Shown here piece after piece: positions 11,365-22,047 of a stretch of 64,000 nucleotides of DNA. Position 1 is the first letter of the stretch. Each line of letters begins with the position of its first letter. A program made the position numbers and the translations under genes. This DNA is from Coptis chinensis (Eukaryota > Streptophyta > Magnoliopsida > Ranunculales > Ranunculaceae). The stretch is from the NCBI GenBank assembly GCA_015680905.1, contig CM027381.1:20685501-20749500 (forward strand), in the 5' to 3' direction. The notes beneath the pieces are model-generated. The model was not told the origin of the DNA and did not search any database. It was given only the letters and a program-made list of their open reading frames with translations.

Positions 11365-12690
11365 TGATAAGAGCCTAAACTGTAGTTTTAACCCCTTTAA
11401 TATCATTACATTTAGACCAATTATCTGTGTAATAAATATGAGTTAGTACTGTTTACGTGCGTTTATGTATTTCCGACATTGGAGTCAAATATGTGAAAAA
11501 ACATGTCACTTTTGTGAGATAAAGGAGCAAATGTGGGTTGCTAAGAAGTTCTATGATTAAAGGCCAAATTCAAGGAGAAAAAACCTTTTTAAATCCCGGT
11601 CAAAGTTGAAAAGTCAAAGTCAACGCGGGTAGAAATAGAGCAGAAAAGTCAATAGAACTTCCATAGGTCGTATCTTTGAACTCAGACTTCGGAATCAGGC
11701 CTATTATATGTCAAAACGACCGGCTCGGAGAGAGATTTCTAACGGTGTTGGCCTTGACAAAATCAGAGGAGTAAAAGTGGACAAAAAGGCTATTGCAATA
11801 ATTTTTAGTAGAGAAACCCTTTCCGAACTTATGTAATTAAGTTTTGGGCTTGATTTAAGGGCCCAAAATATGGCTCTAAAGCCCATGCACGAAATTGTAA
11901 ACCTAGCCTCTCTTATATAAAAAGGACTAAAGCAGAACTCTTTATATACTTAGACTTAGATAGATATAATAAATTAGAGATAGATAATTAGAATTAAACT
12001 TAGTTATTAGTTTAAAACCTTAGTTAATTATTGTTCTTTAGTATTCATTAGATTAATAAAAGTTTATTATTGTTCTTCATTATGTCTCCTTCTTATATAT
12101 CTGTTTATGATAGTCTAATGACATTTAGCTAAACCTCTATTAGAGGGGTTTGATGAAGCTTGATGAAGACTTGATATGTTAGTTATAATTATTGCTTATT
12201 AAGAGTTTCACTCTAGAAGGACAGTTGATCCGCCATGAGAATAAGTTGGACTTCCTCACATGCTAATTATTAGTTGGCAGAGATTGCTATGAGTAATTAG
12301 GGATCAACACTTAATCTTATTTGATTATGACTGCAATAATCTACACTAGCATATTAGGAATACATCAAGTGGATTAAAATCTCCCTAATCCCTTCTCCAT
12401 ATTCACATTTCAATATTCTATTATTATAGTATAAGTTAAACATCTTATTTAAGTTCAATTGCCATATTAGTGTAATTCAATTCATTACTCTCATTCTGTT
12501 TTGTTAGTATCGATTAAACTAGCAGAAACTTACGTTTAAAGGACTAGGAGTGGAACGAATTCTCTATTCCATTTATTGCATGATTCTAGAGAGTAGATAA
12601 CTTTAATAGTTTAAAGTAAATTATTATTCTTTACTTCTATTTAAGTTTAATTAGTGAAGTAGGAGTAAAGGATAATTTTGACGGTTATCA
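11365..12690 (+). mobile_element. Solo LTR of the Athila-like family, inserted in M reverse transcriptase
   Basis: Begins TGATAAGAGCC and ends GGTTATCA, 1326 bp, homologous along its length to the LTRs of AB and C. It has no internal region, PBS or PPT beside it, so it is a solo LTR left by LTR-LTR recombination. Flanks are AATGT on the left and AATAT on the right, a 5-bp TSD with one mismatch. The disrupted RT gene is restored in frame by its removal. Confidence 0.92.
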
Positions 12691-13706
12691 AATATCAAAT
12701 GCACGCTTCAGGTGGGAGAAATGATCTCCTCGCCTAAGGCTTTTGACCAAAAGATCGTCTACATATACCTCTACAATGTTACCTATCAATCCTTCAAATA
12801 TTTTGTTTACCAAACGCTGGTATGTGGCTCCTGTATATTTCAGTCTAAATGGTATGACTTGATAGTAGTACAGGCCATCCTTGGTTGTGAAACTGGCACA
12901 CTTGTGGTCCTCTTCATGCAATGGGATCTGGTTGTAACCAGACGACCCATCTGTTTCATGGCCAGTCGTTGCATCCACTAATTTGTCAATTCGTGGCAGA
13001 GGGTAGCTGTCTTTTGGACATGCATGGTTAAGATCCGTGAAGTCGATATAGATTCTCCATGACCCATTCTTCTTTCTCACTGGGACAATATTAGAAGTTC
13101 AAGTATGGAATTGATTTCTCTGACAAATTTAGTTGCCTTTAGCTTTCCAACTTCGGCTTTTACTGCTTTGGATCTATCAACACCTATTTTTCTTGGTTTC
13201 TGCTCGACTACTACTATATCACTGCGGACATTAAGTCGGTGGCATGCCACATTGGGATCAATTCTTGGCATTTCCTCAAATGACCAAGCAAACACGTCTT
13301 TGTGCTCTCGGAGGAATTGTATCAGAGCCATGCGCTCTTCAGAACTCAACATGGTGCCGATGAAAATGGTTTTTAGCGAGCTACCTCCCCTAATATCCAC
13401 TTCCTCTAACGGCTCTAGTGAGGGGGGATCTTCCCTCTCTCTTGGGTCCAGGTTCGGGAGAGGGGGATCCAACTGTTATTGCTATTTGGCGGGTTGCCCT
13501 ACCTCCATTAGTTCAAAAGGGAGTGGGGACTGCTTTGTCGCCAGAGCATAGCATGTTTTGGCACCACCTGATCTCCTCTGCTTGTCTCAATTTTCCCATT
13601 ATGTGGGAATTTTAAACATTGGTGATAGGTGCTAGGAACGCCAGGGAGTCTGTGCAGCCAGGTCTTGCCCAAAATCATGTGATAAGGTGTGTTAGCTTTT
13701 ACCACA
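12691..13706 (-). pseudogene. Element M protease C-terminus and reverse transcriptase
   Basis: From the right: ANTPYHMILGKTWLHRLPG is the protease C-terminal flap and ILG block. A linker with a stop near 13505 follows, then RT: AWSFEEMPRIDP, KNGSWRIYIDFTDLNHACPK, SYPLPRIDKLVDAT, F-x-GYNQI, and the catalytic YVDDLLVKS. These are the standard RT blocks of Ty3/gypsy elements. A stop and frame change near 13077 separate the fingers from the palm. The solo LTR at 12690 cuts the palm after KRAFDI. Copies RNA to DNA in an intact element; inactive here. Confidence 0.92.
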
Positions 13707-16618
13707 ATCTCAAGTACAACTTTCCTTCTTTATCCCCCTTGATCAATTCACTAAGTTTTTGATCCATGGGGGGGAGAAAGTACATGCATTGGTTACTACA
13801 TTCTGTACTATGAGTACTAAAATTACTACTAATTCTTGACAGGTAATCCACAACTTGATTTCCTTCTCTGAACATATGTTGGAATTTAACCTCTGCAAAT
13901 CTTGCTTGTGCACACCCAATCTGAGCCACCAGGTTCTTACAATACCAAGGTGGAGCTTCCCTCTTTTCTAAGATCTGTATCACCCTCAGTGAGTCAGACT
14001 GCACTACCACCTCCTTTATGTTCATTTTTTCCACTCCTTCAATGCCTTTTTGGACCCCAAGTAGCTCTTGATGTAAGACTGACTGTCTTGTGGAGTTTCC
14101 ACAGAATGCCATGAGAACCTCTCCATTTCGATCCCTTAAAACCCCTCCATAGCCTGCTTTACCCTGGTGCAATGATCCATCCATGTTAAGGACAAGAATG
14201 TCAGTTTTAGGTTTCGTCCATTTGACCCACTGGTCCTCCCTTCGCGTGTACGTAACACCAATTCCTAGCCTAGTCAAAACAGTTCGCACTACGACATCAT
14301 CCTTCACTGCTTCCAGCGATTTCCCCAGATACAATTTTGTATTGTTCAAAGCCTTCATGCTCACTGAATCAGCACTGAGGAACCGCTGCCTCTTGAGCCT
14401 CCAATTCCTCTTATTCCATATAGTTTGCACTGCAGCACAGGTTAGCGCTCTCAACACTTCAGAGGCTATGGATTTTGGTCTGCAAATACGCATGATGTAA
14501 TACCATTCTGCATGGGAATTCCGAACTCTTCCTGGTAACCCCATCACCTCTTTAAAACTGCTCCACACCAGTTTCTAATAAGAACACTCGAAGAACAAAT
14601 GCGCCGAACTTTCCTCATGTAAATCACAGAGGCAGCATCGCGAATACCTAATCACTTTCTTCGCCATGAGTCTGTTCTGGGTTGGTAGCGATCCAGAAAA
14701 TAGCTGCCATACGGTGAATGAATGTTTCGGCATCGACAGCTTTCCCCTTACAATCTTGTACCATTTTACTTTACTTCTAACATTCTTCAAGACCGCATAG
14801 TCAGAGGACACAGAAAACAGCCCTGAACTCAATGGTGTCCAAATGACTTGGTCTTCCGAGGTGTACGAGTTAATCTCTGTGTTCATGATCAACCTCCTCA
14901 CTTCACATTCAGGTAGATCAATGATACTCCTTGCCCACTCTCCATTTATAATCACTGAACTGACCAGCGCATCCATTGGAACTACATCAGCCAGAAGTGT
15001 CCTTGCATCAGGGTCCAAGATGAGTGAGCCTGCACACCATGGGTCGTGCCAAAAACTCGTCCCATTACCATTCGCTATGTTGTATCTGACATACTTCCAG
15101 CCATTCTCTCTGTTCTTTAGGATCCCTCGCCACACCCATGAGCAGTCCTGTGAAACTTTCATGGTCCAAAAATGCTTCTTCTTTATGTGGTTCTCCCAAG
15201 CCCACTTAACCCATACACAATCAGTTTTTTGGGCTAATTTCACCACTAATCCACAATATCTAGCTTGATTCCAAACCCGTGGATCCACCAAACCAAGTTC
15301 GCCTTGCTCTTTGTCAAGTCTGAGAGTAGCATGGCTCGCATGGTGCATTTTTTTCGCCATACTCGGTCCTGCCCAGATGAATCTGTTACATAGTTTAGCT
15401 ATTTTATCCAGCACTGCTCTCAGGAGAACAAAAGTTGTTGCTCAATAATTCTGAAAGGATGAAAGCACTGACTTCACAAGTTGCACTCTGCCCGCCCTGT
15501 TCAACTCCTTGTTTTTCCAGTTTGAGATTCTTCCTGTAATCTTCTCTATGAGTGGAAAGCATTCTTTTACCCCTAATCTTGTAGCCGTGAGTGGCAGCCC
15601 CAAGTAAGTGACTGGTGGGGTTACAAGAGAGATGTTCATGGCTTCTGCTAATGCTAGCCCTTCCGCTTCAGTCATACTTCCAGTTAGAAGAGTTGTCTTT
15701 GCGTTACTGAGCTTTAGTCCTGTAGCTTCAGCGGAAGAATGCAAGATATCCTTAACAGCCATAATAGAGTCTATGTTACCTTTACAGAACAGGAGCACGT
15801 CATCAGCAAAACATAAGTGAGATATCTCCAGCTTTTTGCACTTTGAGTAGGCTGAAATTTTCTGAGACTGCAGCCCTTGAAGGAGTAGCGCACTCAAAAT
15901 CTCCATGACTAGCACGAACAGATTAGGAGACACAGGGTCTCCCTATCTTAAGCCTTGCTTCCCTTGAAAATAACCTTCAGGAGACCCATTTACCATCACC
16001 GAGAAGTACGGCGAAGTATAGCACATCTGAAGCCATTTTATGAATAAGGGTGGGAACTTGAACTTGTGTAGAATTGCTTCTATTGCTACCCAAGAGACAG
16101 AGTCATAAGCTTTCTGAATGTCCAGCTTTATTGCACATCTTTTCTACCCATTCTTCCTTGAGTACCCACGCAGCAGTTCATGGGCCATCAAAAGATTGTC
16201 CTAAATCGATCGTCTAGGAATAAAAGTAGATTGGGGACTTGATACCAAAGATGAAATGCAACCTTTCATTCTGTTAGTTAACACTTTTGATACACATTTA
16301 TAAACAATGTTGCAACATGCGATAGGTCGAAAGGAAGCAATATGCGAGGCATTTTTCATCTTCGGGATAAGACACATAAAAGTAGAGTTTATACCTCCTG
16401 GGATCTGCTTATGGCTGAAAATATGCTAAATAGCTCTAATGAAATCATCGCCAATAATATCCCAGCTTTTTTTGAAAAAGCAAGCGTTGAAACCATCCGG
16501 ACCTGGTGCCTTGTTGTCTCCCATCGCAAACAGTGCGTCTTTGATCTCTAGGTCACTAATAGGGGAAACTAATAGCTGACGTGTACCATCGCAACCCTTA
16601 GTTGTTGAAAAAAAAAAA
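13707..16618 (-). mobile_element. 5'-truncated L1-type LINE inserted in M protease, poly(A) on the wrong side
   Basis: The coding strand is minus, but an A14 run at about 16606-16619 on the plus strand ends the insert on its coding-5' side. The 14-bp sequence AGCTTTTACCACAA occurs at both edges (13693-13706 and 16619-16632), the size and form of a LINE target-site duplication. Excising the LINE with one repeat copy rejoins M protease ...NFVVVKA-NTPY in frame. Poly(A) opposite the coding direction fits a twin-priming inversion during target-primed reverse transcription. Confidence 0.85.
13715..16600 (-). pseudogene. LINE ORF2: reverse transcriptase plus C-terminal RNase H
   Basis: From the right: KAPGPDGF, PIACCNIVYKC, KLDIQKAYDSV, the catalytic HLCFADDVLLF, KTTLL.GS, YLGLPL, W-x-x-KELNRAGRVQLVKSV, then the conserved LINE tail F-WAG, GLG-VDP..WN.A, FWHDPWC, and a zinc-knuckle-like CCLCDLHEESSAHLFFEC. 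An RNase H domain follows (VLNMDGSLHQGKAGYGGVLRD, ELLGVQKGIE, VQSDS). The endonuclease and the first part of RT are missing (5' truncation). Stops lie near 15940 and 15440 and a stop/frame change near 14572; otherwise long frames survive, suggesting a moderately old insert. Confidence 0.9.
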
Positions 16619-17261
16619 AAGCTTTTACCACAACAAAATTTATGATGAGAGTTACTGGACCAATAGCTACAGGTAGCTGGATTTCCCCAACTGTTATAGC
16701 TTTGTCCCCGTTGAATCCATACATGTTGGAGTTGGTGGCAACCATCTCAGAATCTGGGATCTACAACTTTTTGAATGCGTCATAGTATAACACATCTGTT
16801 GAACTACTTGGGTCCACCAATATACGATGCAAATAATAATCTCCAAAAGGGAGTGTGAGAACCAGCGCATCCTCATGCATACTTTGGACGCTGAGACAGT
16901 TAACGTCAGTGAAAAGAATGAGAGGATCTTTCTAGGGTACCGCGTTGACCTGAGCACCCGTAATTAGTTCGTTATTCATGATCATCATCTGCTTGGCGAT
17001 GCACATATGATATCGCACACCCATTTCAGTGACCTACCCACTTTGCTTACTTGCTTTTTCGGAAATCATATTTTTCTAGAGCTGACCATTGAGCAGTCCA
17101 GTACCTGGAGGATTTTGAGCTGATGTGCTGATCTCCTCAGGCTGTACTGCATTTGCCTGTTTGTGTGCCACAAATTGCTTCAAATATCCCCTTCCGATCA
17201 GACCCTGTAGTTCATTCTTCAGGGTTTTGCAGGCTCTGGTGCTGTGACCCTTACTCTTATG
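16619..17261 (-). pseudogene. Element M gag C-terminus and protease
   Basis: From the right: KSKGHSTRACKTLKNEL and GLIGRGYLKQFV form the C-terminal gag region (with YCKFH supplied from 24202 after removing element P), then a linker, then protease: DALVLTLPFGDYYLHRILVD followed by PSSSTDVLYYDAF. The family active site D-[ST]-G-S-S reads D-P-S-S-S here, so the catalytic triad is lost. The segment ends at the LINE target site. Confidence 0.85.
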
Positions 17262-18292
17262 TGTTCTGGCCCCCACAAATGTGGCCCAATAAAAGCCCAA
17301 TTCAATATAAAGCCCACGCTCAGAGCTTTGCTATAAAAAAGCCCACGCTCAGAGCTTATCTACAAAAAGCCCACGCTCAAAGTCCATGTTACAAAAAATC
17401 CCACGCTCAGAGCCCATGCTCAAAGCTTTGCTACAAAAAAGCTCACGCTCAGAGCTTATCTACAAAAAGCCCACGCTCAAAGCCTACATACCTACACGTA
17501 AAATAAATATCAAGTGCAGACATGTTTTGCGAGTCAAACAACTTCTACCAACTACATCCCACGACAGTTCTCCCGCCAGTTCTCCAACTTCATCCCACGA
17601 GCTGACATTTGTCCCGCTAGTTCTCCAACTTCATCCCACGAGCTGACAACTCTCCTGCCAGTTCTCCAACTTCATCCCACGAGCTGACAACTCTCCCGCC
17701 AGTTTTCCAACTTTATCCCATGAGCTGACAGCTCTCCCGCCAGTTCTCTAACTTCATCCCATGAGCTGACAGCTCTCCCGCCAGTTCTCTAACTTCATCC
17801 CACGAGCTGACAGCTCTCCCACCAGTTCTCCAACTTCATCCCACGAGCTGATAGTTGTCCCGCCAGTTCTCCAACTTCATCCCACGAGCTGACAGCTCTC
17901 CCTCCAGTTCTCCAACTTCATCCCACGAGCTGATAGTTATCCCGCCAGTTCTCCAACTTTATCCCACTAGCTGATAGTTGTCCCGCCAGCTCTCTAACTT
18001 CATCCCATGATTGGACAGTTCTCCCGCCAGTTCTCCAACTTCATCCCACGATTGGAATATTGGAGAACGAGGAAGTAACTATCACCAATCCTACCTATAA
18101 AATCCAACCTTCGTCATTTTTCCAGAACTACGCATCGAGACTTGATCCCAAGCAATATCTTTGGGTACGTAGGCAACTGCAAAACTGATGTCCAGTCTCA
18201 TCTTTCCCCAACCACCATCTCCTTCACCATCTCCAAAAAAAACATTACTTCCAACCCTCAACTGGTGTGTTTTGGGAAATCTTGCTGAAACA
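17262..18292 (+). repeat. Left (5') LTR of element P
   Basis: 1031 bp from TGTTCTGG to GAAACA. The first part repeats AAAGCCCACGCTCAGAGC-like units (17310-17490). The middle is a tandem array of about 40-bp units. It is closely similar to the right LTR at 23224-24196, which is 58 bp shorter, apparently mainly through different repeat copy number. Confidence 0.93.
17565..18050 (+). repeat. Tandem array of ~40-bp units inside the P LTR
   Basis: About eleven imperfect units whose core reads CCGCCAGTTCTCCAACTTC followed by ATCCCACGAGCTGACA. The same array in the right LTR (about 23525-23950) has about nine units. This is a minisatellite within an LTR and explains a phase-dependent set of small ORFs here that are not genes. 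Confidence 0.85.
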
Positions 18293-18296
18293 TATT

Positions 18297-18314
18297 TGGC
18301 GCCATCTGTGGGGA
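18297..18314 (+). promoter_or_regulatory. Primer-binding site of element P
   Basis: TGGCGCCATCTGTGGGGA, starting 5 bases after the LTR end. The same 18 bases occur in minus orientation at 38710-38727 next to the LTR of element M. The identity of the tRNA was not established. Confidence 0.8.
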
Positions 18315-18348
18315 TCGAACCCTCAACCATAAAACAAAAGTTACGTAA

Positions 18349-18609
18349 ATGGCTTCTCAAAAAACAAACAACGGTGAAAGTTTCCCTCTTACCGCACAAG
18401 TTAAGCACTCACCTTCTGCTGGGAATTCACTTTCCAAGTCTGATGGTCCTCGACCATCTGCGACTGAGAGAGTGGGTATTCATGTAGCCGATCCAACAAC
18501 TCAAGTTGACCATCATCTCCGACAATTGGAGAGTAAGAATAAAAATTTGAAGAAACAGCTGCGTCAACTTCTCAAAGATGACTCAGGGTTCACGACAAAA
18601 AGTGTTTAG
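18349..18609 (+). CDS. Short gag-like N-terminal ORF of element P
   Basis: The ATG at 18349 is the first after the primer-binding site and opens 86 codons. The product is hydrophilic, with a predicted coiled-coil-like stretch near its end (HHLRQLESKNKNLKKQLRQL). Tat-type gag proteins often begin with such a region, so this may be a remnant gag start, but no capsid or zinc-knuckle homology follows. Downstream the frame closes at TAG. Identity uncertain. Confidence 0.5.
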   Translation: MASQKTNNGESFPLTAQVKHSPSAGNSLSKSDGPRPSATERVGIHVADPTTQVDHHLRQLESKNKNLKKQLRQLLKDDSGFTTKSV

Positions 18610-20370
18610 GATCGTTTGAACTCTGAAGCATCTCTGTCAAAGACTCCAAGCACAAACTCCTGCACCAAACCGAATGTGCAACGCCAAAAGCCAACACTTT
18701 CTAGTGTAATCGTAAGCAAATTCACAAACTATGCCGACCACCCTGTGAGGGATCGCCAACTCACGAAAAATAACGAGTCTAAACGTGAATAAAATCTTCT
18801 GCTAACTTTGCATGTTAACTTTGCAGCCAATCACTCAATGGAGTGGTTGACAACTCATTGAAGATATGAAGAAAAATAATGTTGGCGTAGCCGATCATAG
18901 CCGAAAGGCTATAAGAGGTCGGCTCTCTCCTAGAAAAAATTATCTGGACTTATCGAAGATATTAAAAACAATAATATTTGTGTAGCCGATTATAGCCGAA
19001 AGGCTATAAGAGGTCGGCTCTCTCTTAGAAAAATTCTCTGGACATCCGGAACATTATATATATAATAGGTAGGCATGACAGACCACAAATGGAAGGTCGA
19101 CATGCAGTCTATTACCAGGATGCTGATTTTAGTTACCACGCTTTAGTAGTCCAACCTCTCTGAAAAGGTCCCCTTACAAGTCGTGGTCCCAACCCTCGAG
19201 CTCATTGTTAACTAATGCATGTTTCACATTACATGTCAGTTGACAATAGTAGTTATGTAGATGGTGACTCACTTATAGAGGACCACGAAAAGAGTGATTG
19301 GATCCCAACCTTCCGTCCATATACTCCAAATGTTCACCCTAGGCAAAGAAAGAACCAATCTTCATAGTTGGCTCGGTCTTTTCCATTGCCAATTTGCAAT
19401 ATCTAATTTTACCTACCTTAAAAAAACCGACCAAATGTTCGGAGAATATTTTGCTGATCCAAATGATCGGCAAGAAAAAAGAAAAGAAAAAAATTTTTTT
19501 TTTTTCAATTTTGGCACTCCAAGAATTTTATTTCGAAAAGCTCTTTCAATTTGGTCATCAAGCAAAAAGACTCAATTTGATGACCAGTACACTAGTTCAA
19601 CAATTCCGATCTGTTTGCCATCAATTCATATTGACTAGCTCGATCATCAAGATATAACTATGATAAATTGGCATACAACAAGGACAGTGGTTGACTTGTT
19701 ATGAAACTCACACAGTTGATAGTAGCCCAAACCTTAGGGCTCATCAACATGCTGATATGTCTATATGATGGTCGATAGCCCTTCTATTTGTTGCCTCATT
19801 GAAGAATGGATCGGTATATAACAAGGAGTGGTTGACTTATCATGGAACTCGCACAGTTGATAGTATCCCAAACCTTAAGGCTCATCAACATGCTGATCTG
19901 TCCATATGATGGTCGATAACCCTTCTATTTGTTGCCTCACTGAAGAATGGATCGGCATATAACAAGGAGTGGTTGACTTGTCATGGAACTCGCACAGTTG
20001 ATCGTAGCTCAAACCTTAGGGCTCATCGACATGCTCATCAGTCCAATATGATAATAGCGATATTCTTCTGTTTATAGCCTAAAAAAAAAAATGGATCAGC
20101 CATACAATAAGAAGTGTTTTACCATTGCTCAAAGAATGATGATACTTAAAATTCTTCTGCCTCAAAGTCATATTGATTCACTGCAAAAAATATTGCAATT
20201 TATAAGGAATTACGACATTCAAAAGTGGGACAGAGTCTCACAGAGTCAAAATGAAAGACCATATATATATAGGGGCATCTTAAATATCATTTTACATTTA
20301 TAATTTATCTATTATTCATACATGCATACATTTAAATTAGCATTCATATATAGCATTTCATTCAAAGTAT
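18610..20370 (+). other. Internal non-coding region of element P with local repeats
   Basis: Contains a ~110-bp direct duplication near 18880-19030 (units with GCCGAAAGGCTATAAGAGG) and a ~142-bp tandem repeat of nearly three units starting near 19671, 19814 and 19955 (GTGGTTGACTTGTCATGGAA and GGGCTCATCAACATGCTGAT). No supported gene. Short ORFs change between repeat units. Confidence 0.7.
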
Positions 20371-20376
20371 TTTAAT

Positions 20377-20925
20377 CATTGTACTATGGGGGTGGCGATA
20401 CCCCAAAATTTCATTACGTTATCGTTACACTATGATGGTGGCGATACTCCAAATTTTATTACGTTATCGTTACACTATGAGGGCGGCGACACCCCAAATT
20501 TCATTACGTTATCATTACACTTTGGGGGCGGCGACACCCCAAATTTCAATACATTATTATGAGAGCGGCAACACCCCAAATTATATAACGTTATTATTAC
20601 AGGGGCAACGTCACCCCAACTTTCAATATATAATCGTTACAATCTGGGGGCGTCACCTCAACTTTCATTATCATTATATTATGGGGGCGGCGACACCCCA
20701 AATTTCATTACGTTATTATTATACTTTGGGGTTGGCGACACCCCAAATTTCATTAAGTTATCAATACATTATTATGGGGGCGGCGACATCCCAAATTTCA
20801 TTACGTTGTCATTACACTTTGGGGGCGGCGACACCCCAAATTTTAATACATTATTATGGGGCGACAACACCCCAAATTCCATAACGTTAATCACTTTGGG
20901 GGTGGTGACACCCCAAATTTCATTA
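20377..20925 (+). repeat. Minisatellite of ~50-60-bp units in element P
   Basis: About ten imperfect units with the core GGGGGCGGCGACACCCCAAA followed by TTTCATTACGTTATCATTAC. GC-rich and AT-rich halves alternate and the core GGCGACACCCC is self-complementary in part. A 150-codon ORF across it is a by-product of the repeat and not a credible gene. Confidence 0.85.
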
Positions 20926-21594
20926 CGAGGATCTATCCAGTTCGTGTTTCAATAAACCAACAATTAAAAATCAAATTCCCTCAACTTGCTGATAAACCCA
21001 AGCCGCCAGTCAAATTGCCAATCAATCACTACCATTATTATCATTGGTATCTTGCTAATCGAATGCAATTATATGCCGCTCAGTATTGTCAATACGATCT
21101 AAACTTGATTAGTTTATCAACAATTCGCCTCTCAACCCGATCACGATTAAGCAAAAAAAAAAAAAACACCCACGTCACTATTTCTATAAATCTATTCAAA
21201 TTGAATTTGAATTCCAATTCTTTGTTTTCAATTGCCGATGATTTTGATCTAGCTCAATTTTGAATTTTGAAGAGTCCTACTTCACCTATAGTTAGCACCC
21301 GACACCTATTTTTCAACAAACCCTATTAAATAAATCACTACACATAACTAACTTACCACTCAATTTGCCAATTCAAGAGTTTCCTATATCTAAATAACCC
21401 CAAGTCCCAACTGATACAACACTGATCAATTACAAACAGCCGATCCACTTAATTCAATTCGCAATGGCCGATCAATTAAATTTGGCCGATCCTCTTTTCT
21501 ATCCCGCTCGCATTGCCGATCCCATAAATGCCGCTCGCATCGTTCGCATTACCGATCTCATAAATCCAGCTTAATTTGTTCCATTTACGCCAAT
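20926..21594 (+). other. Internal region of element P rich in GCCGATC words
   Basis: Non-coding. Contains many copies of GCCGATC and GCCGCTC, words that also flank the captured segments (22020-22110 and 22855-22925). They appear to be the element's own sequence between which foreign DNA was taken up. No gene supported. Confidence 0.55.
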
Positions 21595-21985
21595 ATCGAG
21601 GTGCTTAAATTCAAGGGAAGAATCAAGGTGACCCCAGAGCGGACTGCATTTCTTCTTCAGAGGCAAACTTTTTTCAACTTTACATTAAATTTCTCAATCT
21701 ATGAGTTAAGGGAACAATTGAAGGCTGGGTTGCATCTAACTTCTTACAAGAATATTATGTGTTAGCTTGGTGTATCCATATGGGTCGATAGTTTATCCTC
21801 CTACTACAGTTCAAGCAGCTGTTCTTCTAGTGATCGGGAACTGGTTCTCATGCAAAAAATCTTGGCATGATCACACTATCTTTGGTAGAGTCAAGCAGGT
21901 GTGGCTCTCTTCTGCTATGCAACACTCCCTTAATAGCAGGTCACCTAGTCCAGCTCATCTACCTCATCCAAGTCACCGATTGATT
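21595..21985 (+). pseudogene. Captured host-gene fragment, resembling plant DUF7036-type proteins
   Basis: The frame from 21595 reads EVLKFKGRIKVTPERTAFLL, then FNFTLNFSIYEL, ..LKAGLHLTSYKN, closing at a TAG near 21761. Another frame takes over: YGSIVYPPTTVQAAVLL, then HDHTIFGRVKQVWLSS and a Pro/Ser/His-rich tail. The ordered blocks match my recollection of the C-terminal half of plant proteins carrying DUF7036 (a family of unknown function). There are no introns and one frame change. This sequence type is not part of any LTR retrotransposon gene I know. The name is tentative; the coding character is clear. Confidence 0.55.
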
Positions 21986-22047
21986 GAAAATGGGTTAGTC
22001 AATCAATTTATAGCCGCTGAAGGAGATGCCGATCCCTTCGAATTGAA

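Noticed and set aside
14843-15268. Plus-strand ORF of 141 codons
   Set aside because: Shadow of the minus-strand LINE ORF.
17565-18050. CRISPR array
   Set aside because: Regular ~40-bp repeats, but units are contiguous and imperfect without unique spacers, and the DNA is plant LTR.
20432-20884. A 150-codon protein-coding gene with repeated residues
   Set aside because: The frame is a by-product of a minisatellite; no start context or homology.
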